DNA from: Halieaceae bacterium
GTDB lineage: Bacteria; Pseudomonadota; Gammaproteobacteria; Pseudomonadales; Halieaceae
Direction of reading: 5' to 3'
Length of the DNA stretch: 64,000 nt
NCBI GenBank assembly: GCA_002721785.1
Contig: PBLO01000037.1
Span: 1 to 64,000 of the forward strand
Every line of letters begins with the position of its first letter. The stretch's first letter is position 1. A program made the position numbers and the translations under genes. Positions 21,044 to 31,836 of this stretch are shown in pieces. The notes under the pieces were generated by a model. That model did no database searches and was not told where the DNA came from. It was given only the letters and a program-made list of their open reading frames with translations.

Positions 21044-21160
21044 GGCGTCACCACTGGGTCCCAGTCCTCGGGGCTTGACTGCGTTTTTTATTAATCATAA
21101 AAATAGCGGGGTACTCACAACAACCAGCCTTTTGCTCCAAGGCTAACAAAGGACTCCCTC

Positions 21161-22336
21161 GTGATGCGAATCGACTACATGGACTCCATTAACGCCTGCG
21201 CTGCGCACTATGGCGAAGATGCCGACGCGATGCGTGCTTTCTTGATCGCCGGACATGAAAAAGCCGTCCAGATGGAGAATCGGGGCCCTATTGTGTTTGA
21301 TGACCAGGGCAAACTGGCATCTCACATTCTCGACGCGTATCGGAAATATGGCTTTTATGTTTTTACCGGTGTGCTCAAGAACGACGAGTTGCAAGACATT
21401 GAGGCAGATCTCGAAGCCATGAAACAGCGCTTCCCCACCGGACCGGGAGAAACTCTCGCAGCTGACGGATCTCCAAGTCTGGGCACGGACTGCAGCGCAC
21501 TGACCCTGCTGTGGTCAAAACCGCTCGGTGATCCACTCGGTGGCACTGAGCTGGCCAATGGTCGGCATCAGGTCAAACTCCTTGAGCCCGAGGCGGCGGC
21601 CGATGCGCCGGACTGGACGGCCTTCATTTTGTTGGGGTCGCTGCAGTTCTCCGAGACCTGCCTTAGAGTCTATGGCCACCCACAGTTATTGCGCATCGCG
21701 GAGGCCATCAACGGCGAAGACTTCACGCCTTTTAACGAGGCGCTATTTATTAAGGAGCCGGGTATTGGCGCGGCGGTATCCTGGCATCAGGACGGTACCA
21801 CCCATTGGGACAGCCCTGACTTCGACCAAGACATCCACGGCTTCAACTTCATGGCGCAGGTCTATGGCAGCACCGCAGTGAACGGTGTGTGGGTATTACC
21901 GGGCAGCCATAAGACAGGGAAAGTCGACATTAAGGGGCTTGTCGCGGCATCGGGTAGCGAGCGCATCGACGGGACGGTACCGCTGATTTGCGACGCAGGT
22001 GACGTAGTCATCTGCAATCGTCAGCTGGTCCACGGCTCTTTCCCCAACTCCGGTTTTGAACCGCGCATTACCGTGAACATGGGTTTTCACAAGCGGAGCT
22101 CAGTGCTCAATGTCATGGGCGCGGGAACGCACAACGAAGCACAGGTTTTCGATGAGGCGCTCATTGCAAAACGCTCCGAGGTGATTGGTTACGGCATCGA
22201 CGCCAGACGGCAGCGCTTCCCGGACGAAACACCCTATGCCTACCAGCCCTTCCTGCAGCAAGGACTCGAGTACCAGTGGAATGAGGAAGCCAAAGCCTCA
22301 CTCCATGACTACAACACCCGGGATCTCAGCATCTGA
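21161..22336 (+). CDS. Phytanoyl-CoA dioxygenase (PhyH) family protein
   Basis: YGFYVFTGVLKNDELQDIEADL; SWHQDGTTHWD; VWVLPGSHKTGK; HGSFPNSGFEPRITVNMGFH. Confidence 0.85.
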   Translation: MMRIDYMDSINACAAHYGEDADAMRAFLIAGHEKAVQMENRGPIVFDDQGKLASHILDAYRKYGFYVFTGVLKNDELQDIEADLEAMKQRFPTGPGETLAADGSPSLGTDCSALTLLWSKPLGDPLGGTELANGRHQVKLLEPEAAADAPDWTAFILLGSLQFSETCLRVYGHPQLLRIAEAINGEDFTPFNEALFIKEPGIGAAVSWHQDGTTHWDSPDFDQDIHGFNFMAQVYGSTAVNGVWVLPGSHKTGKVDIKGLVAASGSERIDGTVPLICDAGDVVICNRQLVHGSFPNSGFEPRITVNMGFHKRSSVLNVMGAGTHNEAQVFDEALIAKRSEVIGYGIDARRQRFPDETPYAYQPFLQQGLEYQWNEEAKASLHDYNTRDLSI

Positions 22337-22500
22337 AGCCCTGCCAGTCGCCCATTAATCAGTTAGTGGAACCCGCTGTACCTGGCCTCCTGGCTCCTGC
22401 CATCACCAGTGGGGCACATTGCGACTGTGAATTGAAAAACCGCTCGGCAGGAACCTGTGCCGGTCGGAAATACATACCCTCTATTGCCTGGGGCGTTGCC

Positions 22501-23922
22501 CTAGTCGGCTTTGCTCACTAAATAGTCCGCTACCGCCTGATATGCGGGTAGTGAAGTGGGGTCGATAGCCGCATTAAAAGAGATGGGGAATGTCGCGAAG
22601 CGCGCGATCACCATCTCAGCTGCCGGGTCGATATAGATGGCCTGACCGTGAATGCCTCGCGCACTGTATGCCCCATTTTCATTGTGTAGTGCCCACCACT
22701 GACTACGATAACTACCTCCGGGCAACGTTTTGTAGCCGGCCCCTGAAAACTTTTCCGGGTCGCCACCCCCACTGATCGACGCCACCGCGGCCGCCGGGAT
22801 CACCTGCTCGCCCTGCCACTCACCGTTCTGCAGTAGCGTCTGCCCGAAGCGCGCCGCATCACGGAGTGACAAGCTCAAGCCCCCCGCCGAGAAGGGTGTA
22901 CCCAGGCTATCGATCATCATGTCAGCTTCCTGGTCCATACCGAGTCGCTTCCAGATCCGCTCCGAGAGGTGGTCGATAAAATCCTTGCCCGTCGCACGCG
23001 CGATCACCCAGGCCAACGCATCGGTGTTGATCGACTTGTAAATAAACGCATCACCATGGATACCCTCTTGCTCAACACCTTGCAGGAACTCATAGAAATT
23101 GCTTGGGCCGGTGTAGGAATCGGGTTTAGGGGTGGGGTCGCCCGCGGCCGCGTATTGCCAGATGTCGGACTCGGGATCCGCGTAGTTTTCGTTGTAGTCG
23201 AGGGCGGCGGTCATATCCATGACCTGACGCACGGTGGCGCTGCCAAACGCCGAGTCACTCAGCTCCGGCACGTAGTGACTGACCAGCTTGGCGTCATCCA
23301 GCGCGCCTTCAGCAATCAAGATCTCCGCCACCGTCCCGACGAAGGATTTGGTGACCGACATGGCACCATGGCGGCCTTCCGCATCCAAGCAACCTGAGTA
23401 GTACTCATACACAACCTGCCCTTGGTGCATCACCAGAATGCCGTCGGTGTAGTTGGCATCAAGGCTCTCCCGCCAGGTCATGGTGCTGTCGCTACCCAGT
23501 GGCGAAAAAGTGAGTGCGTCGATGTTAACGTCGAGCGCCTCGGGCAGAACTGACCTAGGGCCAAGGCCCCGACCCACTCGGCGCGTGGCCTGCATCTCTC
23601 TGAAATGACAGAAGGTCCAGCGCAGTCGTGGGAAGCTGAAGTAGTTGCTGGAGGGATAGGCAATCACCTTATCAGCGGGGGGCGGGAAACCCACCATCCA
23701 CGCCATATTGCTGGGGTCCGACTCATTCGCATCCAGCGTTTCCGCAGCTGCGAGTTGGCCAGTCGAGGCGACCAGCATCAGGGGTGCGAATGCTGCAGCG
23801 AGGCACAGCGTTTTCAGGCTACTAAGTCGATCAACCAGCTCGCGACCGGAGCGTCGTAAGACCTCGATGGATCGCGGGAGCGAGTCCCATTGGCGGCTAA
23901 AGGCACTTGCTTGGTTTTTCAT
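22501..23922 (-). CDS. Serine hydrolase, class C beta-lactamase-like, secreted
   Basis: SVTK (SxxK) motif in HGAMSVTKSFVGT; in-frame ATG at 23922 followed by hydrophobic signal-like segment ending LAAAETLD. Confidence 0.85.
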   Translation of the reverse strand: MKNQASAFSRQWDSLPRSIEVLRRSGRELVDRLSSLKTLCLAAAFAPLMLVASTGQLAAAETLDANESDPSNMAWMVGFPPPADKVIAYPSSNYFSFPRLRWTFCHFREMQATRRVGRGLGPRSVLPEALDVNIDALTFSPLGSDSTMTWRESLDANYTDGILVMHQGQVVYEYYSGCLDAEGRHGAMSVTKSFVGTVAEILIAEGALDDAKLVSHYVPELSDSAFGSATVRQVMDMTAALDYNENYADPESDIWQYAAAGDPTPKPDSYTGPSNFYEFLQGVEQEGIHGDAFIYKSINTDALAWVIARATGKDFIDHLSERIWKRLGMDQEADMMIDSLGTPFSAGGLSLSLRDAARFGQTLLQNGEWQGEQVIPAAAVASISGGGDPEKFSGAGYKTLPGGSYRSQWWALHNENGAYSARGIHGQAIYIDPAAEMVIARFATFPISFNAAIDPTSLPAYQAVADYLVSKAD

Positions 23923-23957
23923 GTGGGTAAACCTATTCAATAAGTGGTGATGCGGCG

Positions 23958-26468
23958 TCAAAGACCGGCCGTGGACTCGCCGCTGGTGATCGTCTGCACG
24001 GATAGTGCGTCGCGCGCAATGTCCTCGGGTGAAAACAGAATATCGCGCCATAGCTTGGCACGATACAACTGAGTCTGGTCGCTGAAGTAGTCCGAATCGG
24101 GATCACCCGATTGAGAGTAAGACAGAATGGCCTGTGCTTGCGGACCTTCATCGGTATAGGCCAGCGTCATGATAAAGCTGGACCCGTGCACCACGTTGTA
24201 CCCCGTTTCAGACAGGCTCTCACTGTCGGCCACGAACGCGTCGCTACCCGTGTAAATGGGCGTCTCAGTCGGGTTGCTGTACCGGGTGGCAGAAACCTGC
24301 AGATTAGCGATGCCCTCGCGGCGATTACCGCCGTGGATGGGGAACGTCTCGCTCATACGATGCCCCCGCTGATGCTCACCCAATGGCGTGTCCAGCGGCA
24401 CTCCCGCTCCAACCATCAGCGCGACGGCCTCGGCGAGTTTATCGAGCGCTGTATCGGCGTTTTTGAGGCCGAACGGTGTTGTCAGGGGTTTTGCGGGATT
24501 AAAGGGCACGTCGAACAGCTCACGGCCCAGATAAGTCTCGTTATAGGGATACCGGGTTAACCACTCTCTGAAGAGCACTGCGCCGCGTGAATCCAAGTTA
24601 AAGCGGCGGTCCCAATTGGCCAGCACATCGCAGGCCGCTGAAATATCGACAGTGTCAGTGCCAAGCTGGCGCTGGGGGTCTTTAGCGCAAGCAGCCAAGA
24701 TCTCGGGCAGGAGCAATTGTGCAGTGAGGCTGTCATTGGCAAACAGCGCACGTTGCACCTCAGCCATGGAGAACAGCGCATCTTCTCCTGCGTATCCCAG
24801 CGGACTATCCGGTCTGAGCAGTTCTACGTTCATCCGCGTTCTGACAGTGCGCGGAGAGTGCGTCGGTCCATACAGCGGAGAGAGTGGCGTGGCGGGATTC
24901 GCGGGGTCACTCAGCCAGTAACTGTCGTTAGCGTTGAATACGTAGTCGCGGCTCTCAATCAGCGGCCGCTGCTCGAAAGGCTCGGTCTGCGGCACCGGCG
25001 ATGACGTCTCGCGCCAATCCTGATCGGCTCGAGATCCGTCGAGGATCACCAACCCTTGATCAAGGTAGAGGAACTGCTGTCTCGGGTCGGTGCTGACGCG
25101 CGTTCGCCAGTCTTCAACCGCTTCCGGCGAGAGCGCACCTACCGTGGAATTGTCGATGTAAGCGGCGCGGCCCTCACGACTGACCGCGATCGTGTTAATC
25201 CAGGGCATGGCATTAAAACGCCGATGCGCCTCGATGAACTCATCCATGCCCTTGGCCTGCCCCATCGCCTGCCACTGGCCCAACACATGAATGTTGTCGG
25301 CGTTGGCGTCTCGCACAGCGAATACCGTGTAGGGATCGTCAGTCACACCTGGCAGAGCAATCAAAGGCCCGTGGTGCGAGAACCAGACGGTATGCGTCTT
25401 GGGTGCAACGCCCTCCTCGAGTTTGACGCCCACCTCGACCTCTACTTCAGTCAGCGCACGCCAGTCATCACCCCACCGGTATTGGGTAGGGTCATCAGGG
25501 TTGAGGGTGAGCTGATACATCACCGTGCGCTTTGAGTTCGATACCGTATGCGACCATCCGACGTCTACGTTGAAGCCCAAGCTGACCCCGGGCGTGCCGA
25601 TCAGGCTGACACCATAAGCGTCGTAGACGCCGGGAATGGTGAGGTGCTTCTCCCAGAAACGGGCGATGCCGTACCAGGGGTAATGTGGATTGGCGAGCAG
25701 CAGGCTATTGGCGCCCTCGGTGCGCCCATCACCCAGCGCCCAGGCGTTGGACCCCATATCACGCAAAGTCAGGTCCGTTAGCGTGCTGCCCAATTGCGGT
25801 ACTGGCGGCGTTTCAACATCGTGTAATTGATGCGCCTTCACAGCCGGTGCCTCGGGCGTTGAAAGTGACATCGCACTGGCTACTGGCTCAGGGAGACTCG
25901 CCGCCGCGATGGCACCGCTGGCCCGGGGCAACGTTTGTACCAGCGTCAGGTACTGCGCCATAAACGCTTCCGCGCTGACCGGCCGCACCCAGTCCGCCTG
26001 ATCGCACCAGGAGTCCACGCCTTCGGGGTGTTCGTCCAGATACTGGTTGTACCCCGCTGCGTAACCCTCAATCCAGTCACGGATATCGGGCGCCTGTGCC
26101 TGAAGCGCCGCGCCTGCGCGCTCGGGAATACCCAGCGCCTTTACGGTGATATCGCGGGTCAGATTGCGTTGCTCGCGACCCGGACCAAAGACACTCGCGC
26201 TTTCGCCTCGAGACTGAAGTAAAGCGAGCGCCATATTACAGACCTGATCTTCCGCGGCGGCATAGGCCTCACCAAAACCGAGTGCCCCCCAGGACGCCGC
26301 AGTAATGTGCGCCACCCCGTGGGGCGTTCGGGTCACGGTCGCCTCGTAACGTGGGGACTCAACTGTCGCTGTAGGCGATGTCTCTGATTGACACGCTGTC
26401 AGCAGTGAAAAGGTGGACAATGCGAGCGCTGCGGTCGTCGCGGTAAAGGTTTGATTCATGTTGATCAT
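23958..26468 (-). CDS. Penicillin acylase family (Ntn-hydrolase) protein, possible AHL/penicillin acylase, secreted
   Basis: TPHGVAHITAASWGALGFGEAYAAAEDQV, GSNAWALGDGRT nucleophile motif, TVSNSKRTVMYQLTL, N-terminal signal/lipobox-like LTACQSE. Confidence 0.9.
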   Translation of the reverse strand: MINMNQTFTATTAALALSTFSLLTACQSETSPTATVESPRYEATVTRTPHGVAHITAASWGALGFGEAYAAAEDQVCNMALALLQSRGESASVFGPGREQRNLTRDITVKALGIPERAGAALQAQAPDIRDWIEGYAAGYNQYLDEHPEGVDSWCDQADWVRPVSAEAFMAQYLTLVQTLPRASGAIAAASLPEPVASAMSLSTPEAPAVKAHQLHDVETPPVPQLGSTLTDLTLRDMGSNAWALGDGRTEGANSLLLANPHYPWYGIARFWEKHLTIPGVYDAYGVSLIGTPGVSLGFNVDVGWSHTVSNSKRTVMYQLTLNPDDPTQYRWGDDWRALTEVEVEVGVKLEEGVAPKTHTVWFSHHGPLIALPGVTDDPYTVFAVRDANADNIHVLGQWQAMGQAKGMDEFIEAHRRFNAMPWINTIAVSREGRAAYIDNSTVGALSPEAVEDWRTRVSTDPRQQFLYLDQGLVILDGSRADQDWRETSSPVPQTEPFEQRPLIESRDYVFNANDSYWLSDPANPATPLSPLYGPTHSPRTVRTRMNVELLRPDSPLGYAGEDALFSMAEVQRALFANDSLTAQLLLPEILAACAKDPQRQLGTDTVDISAACDVLANWDRRFNLDSRGAVLFREWLTRYPYNETYLGRELFDVPFNPAKPLTTPFGLKNADTALDKLAEAVALMVGAGVPLDTPLGEHQRGHRMSETFPIHGGNRREGIANLQVSATRYSNPTETPIYTGSDAFVADSESLSETGYNVVHGSSFIMTLAYTDEGPQAQAILSYSQSGDPDSDYFSDQTQLYRAKLWRDILFSPEDIARDALSVQTITSGESTAGL

Positions 26469-26667
26469 CGAATATGAGGTCTCGTATAAAATCTGTGAGA
26501 AACATCTCGGGCAGTGTCGAGGCGCTTTAGCGCTACAAGACAACGTCACTTGTGTGTCGATCAAAGTCTCAGCGGCCCGCCCAGTAAGGACTCTTTGCAA
26601 ACGTCCGTGGCACCACAAACTCGCCCAACGCCATCGCTTGAGCTGAGCAGTGAACCGATTGAAACAT

Positions 26668-27120
26668 CTAAGCGAGAGCGGCCAGTACTTCGCGAATCAG
26701 CATGGTCGCCAAAGCCAACCAGCTCAGAATAAATAAGCTGAAACGCACCCAGACGTGGTTAATGGTGACCTGCACAATGGAGTGCGCGCAGCGCAAACCG
26801 CAGTAGGTCCATGCGGCCACGAGGTGGGTACTGTCGGTATGACCCAGCGCCCAGATGACTAGCACCACCGCATAAAACAGCGTTGGCTGTTCCCACAGAT
26901 GGTTGTAGTTGTCGGCGAAACGCTCCACCTTGCTGGGAAACACCCCACCCAACTGCGCCGGATGAGAGAGCTTCTGCAAATCGACGCCCTCCGCCTCAAG
27001 CACCTTGGCAGCCGGAATGCGCGTGATGTACATCAGTAACATCATCACCAGACTCAACATCCCCATAAACAGGATGGGTTGCAGGATGAGATCGTTCATT
27101 GGCGTAACCCCGGACATCAT
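26668..27120 (-). CDS. MAPEG-family membrane protein
   Basis: Four hydrophobic helices with ...ERFADNYNHLWEQPTLFYAVVLVIWALGH typical of MAPEG proteins. Confidence 0.75.
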   Translation of the reverse strand: MMSGVTPMNDLILQPILFMGMLSLVMMLLMYITRIPAAKVLEAEGVDLQKLSHPAQLGGVFPSKVERFADNYNHLWEQPTLFYAVVLVIWALGHTDSTHLVAAWTYCGLRCAHSIVQVTINHVWVRFSLFILSWLALATMLIREVLAALA

Positions 27121-27282
27121 TGATTGGGCAAGACTAACTGAGGGAGGCTGACCGGATAAAGTACAGTTTCCTCTTTAAGGAACATGCTCGCCCTCAGCGC
27201 ATACCAACCTATTTGTAACGTTTACTTCTCATGCGCAAAATGATACGTTTGCGTTACATTTTTCGAGGTAAGGACCAGCGGC

Positions 27283-27675
27283 ATGTTGCGCGAAGTTATT
27301 CCCCTTTTCGGCGTTCTCACAGGCATCGTCGTACCACTGGCGGTATTTTTTTGGCTCTACCACGAGGGCAAAGGTAAGCGTGAGGCGGTGATAGAGATTG
27401 CCAAGCACCTTGATGACCCGTCCAAAGTGGAAGAACTGCTGGGGCTCTTTGACGAGCGTAAAAAAGAGCCGATCGATTACCGACGCGGTGGCGTGATCAC
27501 CCTGTTTGTGGGCGTCGGCATCTATCTTTTGGGCGCCGTATCATTTGGTTCTTTTTTCGAAGGCATCGGTTTACTGGTGGGCGCCATTGGCGTCGGCACT
27601 ATGATTGCGGGTTATCTCTATCCCAACACCAGCGAGGAACTGACCCATGCCGTTGAGGAATTCGAGAAGCCCTAA
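27283..27675 (+). CDS. DUF6249-like membrane protein
   Basis: 130-aa ORF, REVIPLFGVLTGIVVPLAVFFWLYHEGKGKREAVIEIAKH. Confidence 0.65.
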   Translation: MLREVIPLFGVLTGIVVPLAVFFWLYHEGKGKREAVIEIAKHLDDPSKVEELLGLFDERKKEPIDYRRGGVITLFVGVGIYLLGAVSFGSFFEGIGLLVGAIGVGTMIAGYLYPNTSEELTHAVEEFEKP

Positions 27676-27686
27676 CCTATCGCCCC

Positions 27687-27899
27687 ATGGGTAAACATCA
27701 TGAAAAATTGCTCAACAATCTCGAGCCCCTCAGAAAAGCCGCGGGGCTGACTCAACAGCATCTGTCTGAGCAGGCTGGAGTATCTCGTAAAAGCATCAAT
27801 GCCATCGAGAATGGTATGTATGTGCCCTCTACGGTACTGGCACTGAAAATTGCGCGGACGCTAGGTTGTCGCGTCGAAAATCTGTTTAAACTCCCTTAG
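27687..27899 (+). CDS. XRE-family helix-turn-helix regulator
   Basis: LRKAAGLTQQHLSEQAGVSRKSINAIENGMYVPSTVLALKIARTLGCRVENLF. Confidence 0.9.
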   Translation: MGKHHEKLLNNLEPLRKAAGLTQQHLSEQAGVSRKSINAIENGMYVPSTVLALKIARTLGCRVENLFKLP

Positions 27900-27916
27900 G
27901 CATCGAGGATATTTGC

Positions 27917-28756
27917 ATGACGACCTCGATTGATCACCTCATCATCGCCGTCGAAGACCTCGACCAAGCCACTGCAGACTACTCGGCACTTCTGGGCCGC
28001 TCACCCAGCTGGCGGGGCGCGCATCCCGACTACGGCACAGCCAACACGCTGTTCAAACTCGACAACACCTACATCGAATTACTGGCGCCCAACGGTGAGG
28101 GTATGGCCGCAGACATCGTCAACGGCATCTTGGCGGAGCGCGGCAACTGCCTCGGTGGGCTGGTCTTTGGGACAAGCGATGCCGAGGGCTTCATCGCACA
28201 CGCGCGGGCGCAGGGCCTAGAGGCTTCTGACCCTGTGCCAAGCCATGGCTCCGACGAAATCAGCGGGGCCGAACGACACTGGCGAAACATGTTCTGGGAT
28301 CCGTCCGCAGCGCGCGGCATCTTCTCTTTCTGTATTGAGCACGACGAGGCGTCGACACTGCCCGATGCGCTGCCCACCGACGGCGAGCCGATATCGGGCG
28401 TAGATCACGTCGTGGTCAAAACCCGCAGTGCTGAGGCAGCCAAGAACTTTTATAGCGAGCAATTGGGTATCCGACTGGCACTGGAGCAAAACGTACCCGA
28501 GTGGGGCGGCACGCAGCTTTTCTTCCGCGCCAGCTCAATGAGTATTGAAGTGATTGCCTCGGATAAAGCCCCCGAACAAGACGAACTCTGGGGACTCGCA
28601 CTGAAGACCCAGGACATCGACGCGACCCACGCGCGGCTGACGACATCAGGCATTGAGGTCTCGGAGATTCGAGACGGTCGCAAACCCGGTACCCGAGTCT
28701 GCACAGCAAAGTCCCACACCCTGGGCGTGCCAACCCTGCTCATTCAGCATCTGTAG
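27917..28756 (+). CDS. VOC (glyoxalase-like) family protein
   Basis: TSIDHLIIAVEDLDQATADYSALLGRSPSW..., second half ISGVDHVVVKTRSAEAAKNFYSEQLGIRL. Confidence 0.87.
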   Translation: MTTSIDHLIIAVEDLDQATADYSALLGRSPSWRGAHPDYGTANTLFKLDNTYIELLAPNGEGMAADIVNGILAERGNCLGGLVFGTSDAEGFIAHARAQGLEASDPVPSHGSDEISGAERHWRNMFWDPSAARGIFSFCIEHDEASTLPDALPTDGEPISGVDHVVVKTRSAEAAKNFYSEQLGIRLALEQNVPEWGGTQLFFRASSMSIEVIASDKAPEQDELWGLALKTQDIDATHARLTTSGIEVSEIRDGRKPGTRVCTAKSHTLGVPTLLIQHL

Positions 28757-28915
28757 ACCGCACACTATTAAGCAGCCACTCAGCATCTTTAGAACGGCGG
28801 CGACGTGACAGTGCGCGAGTCGCAAATACCTGACGTGTTGAACGAATGAAAGCAGCAGACCGGCGACCTATCGGCGACTCAATCAACCGAATGAGTGCTA
28901 CCCAATTAAACACGC

Positions 28916-29803
28916 TCATGACTGAGCCGGGCGTGGCTGCATACAGGCACTGACCACCGCACCCAAGAGAATCAACCCGCCACCTAGAAGCGTGGCCTGC
29001 GTCGGCATCTCACCGAATACCCACCAACCCAACACCGCTGCAAAGATAATTTGCACATAGCTGAGGCTGGTCACCCGGCTGGCCGCATCGCGCTGCATCG
29101 CCTTGGTCAAAGCCAATTGCCCAATCTGGGTAAAACATCCCACACCCAGCAAGACCCACCAACCCGTCGCGGTGGGCCACACGAAATCGGCACCGCCGAG
29201 TAGCAACGTGCCCGGCACGCAGACGAGCGGGAAATACAGCACGATCACCGAAGGATGCTCCGTCGCCACCAGTTTGCGCACCAGCGTATAGGCAATGCCA
29301 CTCCCCAAGGCGCCACCCAGTCCCGCCATGACGGGCCAGAGTGATGCGGGAGTCCCCGCTTCGCTCACCCAGAAGGGCATCACCATACATACCAACCCGA
29401 GCAGGCTGAGCGTGATGCAAGCCAGTGTGGCGGCCGTCGGGCGCTCTGCCAAAAAAACAAAGGCCAAAAGCGCGGTAAACACCGGGTGCAGGTACTGAAG
29501 GATGGTGGCCTGCGCCATCGACAGGTGGAGCAGCGCATAGAACACGCCGGTCAGGGCCAGAAACCCCGACAACCCCCGACCAAACAAAAGCACACGGCGA
29601 TGGCCCAGCGGATGAGCACCCGCCCGGTTAATATCGGCGAGCGACAGCACCACCGAGATCACGGCGCGCACAAAAATAATCTGCAGGAGTGGAATGCCGA
29701 GCTGCCCGGCCTCTTTGACCAGTGCCGACATCAGTGCAAACCCCAATGCACTGACCAACATAAAGCGTGGCCCGGTCATGGTGCTCACGGAACTCGTAAC
29801 CAC
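28916..29803 (-). CDS. EamA/DMT-family transporter
   Basis: Ten hydrophobic segments in a 295-aa ORF; DMT-like sequence. Confidence 0.85.
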   Translation of the reverse strand: MVTSSVSTMTGPRFMLVSALGFALMSALVKEAGQLGIPLLQIIFVRAVISVVLSLADINRAGAHPLGHRRVLLFGRGLSGFLALTGVFYALLHLSMAQATILQYLHPVFTALLAFVFLAERPTAATLACITLSLLGLVCMVMPFWVSEAGTPASLWPVMAGLGGALGSGIAYTLVRKLVATEHPSVIVLYFPLVCVPGTLLLGGADFVWPTATGWWVLLGVGCFTQIGQLALTKAMQRDAASRVTSLSYVQIIFAAVLGWWVFGEMPTQATLLGGGLILLGAVVSACMQPRPAQS

Positions 29804-29815
29804 CCGATCAACCGT

Positions 29816-30643
29816 TCAGGAAGTTCCACGGAGCGAGGCCAGCAACATCCGCACATCGTAGCGATCGTCCCCCTCCTCCCTGGGCGCCGCTTGCGAGAAG
29901 GCAGACGCTATTTGCTGCTGCCGCTCGTCGATGCGTACCTGGTTGTAACCATGTGAGACCACATAGGGTACTCCCGCCAATATTTGTGGGAGTACGATTC
30001 CGGCGAACTCATCAACCGGCATACCCATCGGTCGCATGGGTTCAGGTATCAGCTCCGAGCCGACAAAGCCGGGCGCAATCATCCCCACTGATACGTGATC
30101 GGGCATTTCTTCGCGCAGCGCATCGGTCAGACCCAAGACCGCGTGCTTACTGGCCACATAGGCTGCAGAGTGACTGACCGCCACAAAAAAACTGTTCTCC
30201 GACCCGGTGTTGTAGAGCGCCGCTGGCGTTCCCTGCGCAATGAGGCGCCGGCCAAACAGCTGGCAACCGCGCCAGACTGCCTCGAAATTGACCGCCATCA
30301 CGTTTTGCATTGCCTCAAAAGGGGTGTCGATAACTGAACAAAGCGGCTGACCGATACCCGCGTTATTGATCACTAGTGCGACCTCGCCGTGAGCGTCAAA
30401 GGCGAAATCAACAAACGCGGCCAGCTGCTCGGGATCCGTGACGTCTACGGCGAGAGCGCTGGCGGTAATCCCCGCCTCGGTTAACGTTGCGATGGCCTCA
30501 TCCAACCGCGCCTGCCGCGGCTCCCCAATCACGATGCGCGCACCCAGCGCCCCACAGGCTTTCGCTAATCCAAACCCAATGCCGGTAGCGCCCCCTGTGA
30601 TCACGACAGTCCGATGATTGATATCCAGCATTTTTCTCTCCAC
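29816..30643 (-). CDS. SDR-family oxidoreductase
   Basis: VVITGGATGIGFGLAK; NNAG; YVASKHAVLG. Confidence 0.9.
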   Translation of the reverse strand: MERKMLDINHRTVVITGGATGIGFGLAKACGALGARIVIGEPRQARLDEAIATLTEAGITASALAVDVTDPEQLAAFVDFAFDAHGEVALVINNAGIGQPLCSVIDTPFEAMQNVMAVNFEAVWRGCQLFGRRLIAQGTPAALYNTGSENSFFVAVSHSAAYVASKHAVLGLTDALREEMPDHVSVGMIAPGFVGSELIPEPMRPMGMPVDEFAGIVLPQILAGVPYVVSHGYNQVRIDERQQQIASAFSQAAPREEGDDRYDVRMLLASLRGTS

Positions 30644-30723
30644 AGGAGGGGTAACGGGGCTCTTCTTTCTGCTTCAGACAACAGCACTGCGGGTGAGCGC
30701 CCGCTTTACTCAAAGGATATGGG

Positions 30724-31149
30724 TCAGACGCTCTCGGGCTGCAGACCCGGATCCATTTCATATTGCGGTGCGCCGTCGGTGAGACTCACCCAAGCATGGC
30801 GAGTGCTCGTCCACCCATGACACTTGGGATGCAGATGCTCCGTCACATCTAGCGTACCGCTGGCAACATAGGCGGTGTTAGGCGCCCCCGCGACCACAAC
30901 GTAAATTGGCGAGCCGCAGTCGCCGCAGAAATGACGGGCCACACCGTTGCCACTCACTGTATCGGTGTCCATGAATATTTTGGGTGAGCCAGAAACAGAG
31001 AAGTCAGACAGCGGCACTGCGACAAAAGGTATAAACGAGGCGCCCGCTTGCCGCTGACAGTTTTTGCAGTGACAGACATCGAGGCCCACGGGCTCCTGCG
31101 ACAAACCGTATTCAATATTGCCGCACAGGCAGCGTCCCGTAGCGTTCAT
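30724..31149 (-). CDS. GFA-family protein
   Basis: GRCLCGNIEYGL, CHCKNCQRQAGASF, FCGDCGSPIY. Confidence 0.9.
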   Translation of the reverse strand: MNATGRCLCGNIEYGLSQEPVGLDVCHCKNCQRQAGASFIPFVAVPLSDFSVSGSPKIFMDTDTVSGNGVARHFCGDCGSPIYVVVAGAPNTAYVASGTLDVTEHLHPKCHGWTSTRHAWVSLTDGAPQYEMDPGLQPESV

Positions 31150-31203
31150 ATCATCTCTCCGTCAGAAATCATGACATCTCCGTAGCACAGCGCTCTCAGG
31201 AGA

Positions 31204-31638
31204 TTACTCAACGAGGTAGCGTTCAGGCTCGCCCGCCGTATGCACGCGAAAGATCACGAGTTCGGCGCCCGCCTCCCCCGTCTCACCTGTGTGGACAACC
31301 TCGGGGGCAATCTTTTGTGCATCCCCCGCGGTGGAGAGCACATCCGGCTGGCTGCGGCGCTTCAAGGTGACCGAGCCCTCGATCACGTAAAAGACCTCTT
31401 CCCCCGGATGCCAGTGCCACGGTAGTTGCGTATGCGGCGGAAAGCTCACCCGGCTGACAATGATCTCTTTGCCTTCTCGGCCTTGAATCATGTCGCGCAG
31501 AAGCGTTTCGGCCACTACGGAAGCGCCTGCGGCGTGATGGTCGGCTCTCGCCAGGCCCGCGAGAAAAACTGAACCCAGTAGCCCCAAGCAGACACACCAG
31601 TTGGTCAAACGAGGTGTCTTGATCGGTGCGGCAGTCAT
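31204..31638 (-). CDS. Secreted cupin-domain protein
   Basis: PPHTQLPWHWHPGEEVFYVIEGSVTLKRR; hydrophobic N-terminus. Confidence 0.82.
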   Translation of the reverse strand: MTAAPIKTPRLTNWCVCLGLLGSVFLAGLARADHHAAGASVVAETLLRDMIQGREGKEIIVSRVSFPPHTQLPWHWHPGEEVFYVIEGSVTLKRRSQPDVLSTAGDAQKIAPEVVHTGETGEAGAELVIFRVHTAGEPERYLVE

Positions 31639-31836
31639 ATTTCGAGTTCCGGCAAATAGTCGTGCTCAGCATAGCCATTTGCGTCCGGGTCCGACACCTC
31701 TTGGCCCCAGGGTGCCGTTCTCTCCAATTTCGATAATCATTCGAGTGTCGCGGCCGCGACTGTTACCGTCGCCGTTGCTGACTTACTATGACGTTCCAGT
31801 TCCCATCACATAACAAACATTGGGGAGAGCGAATAA

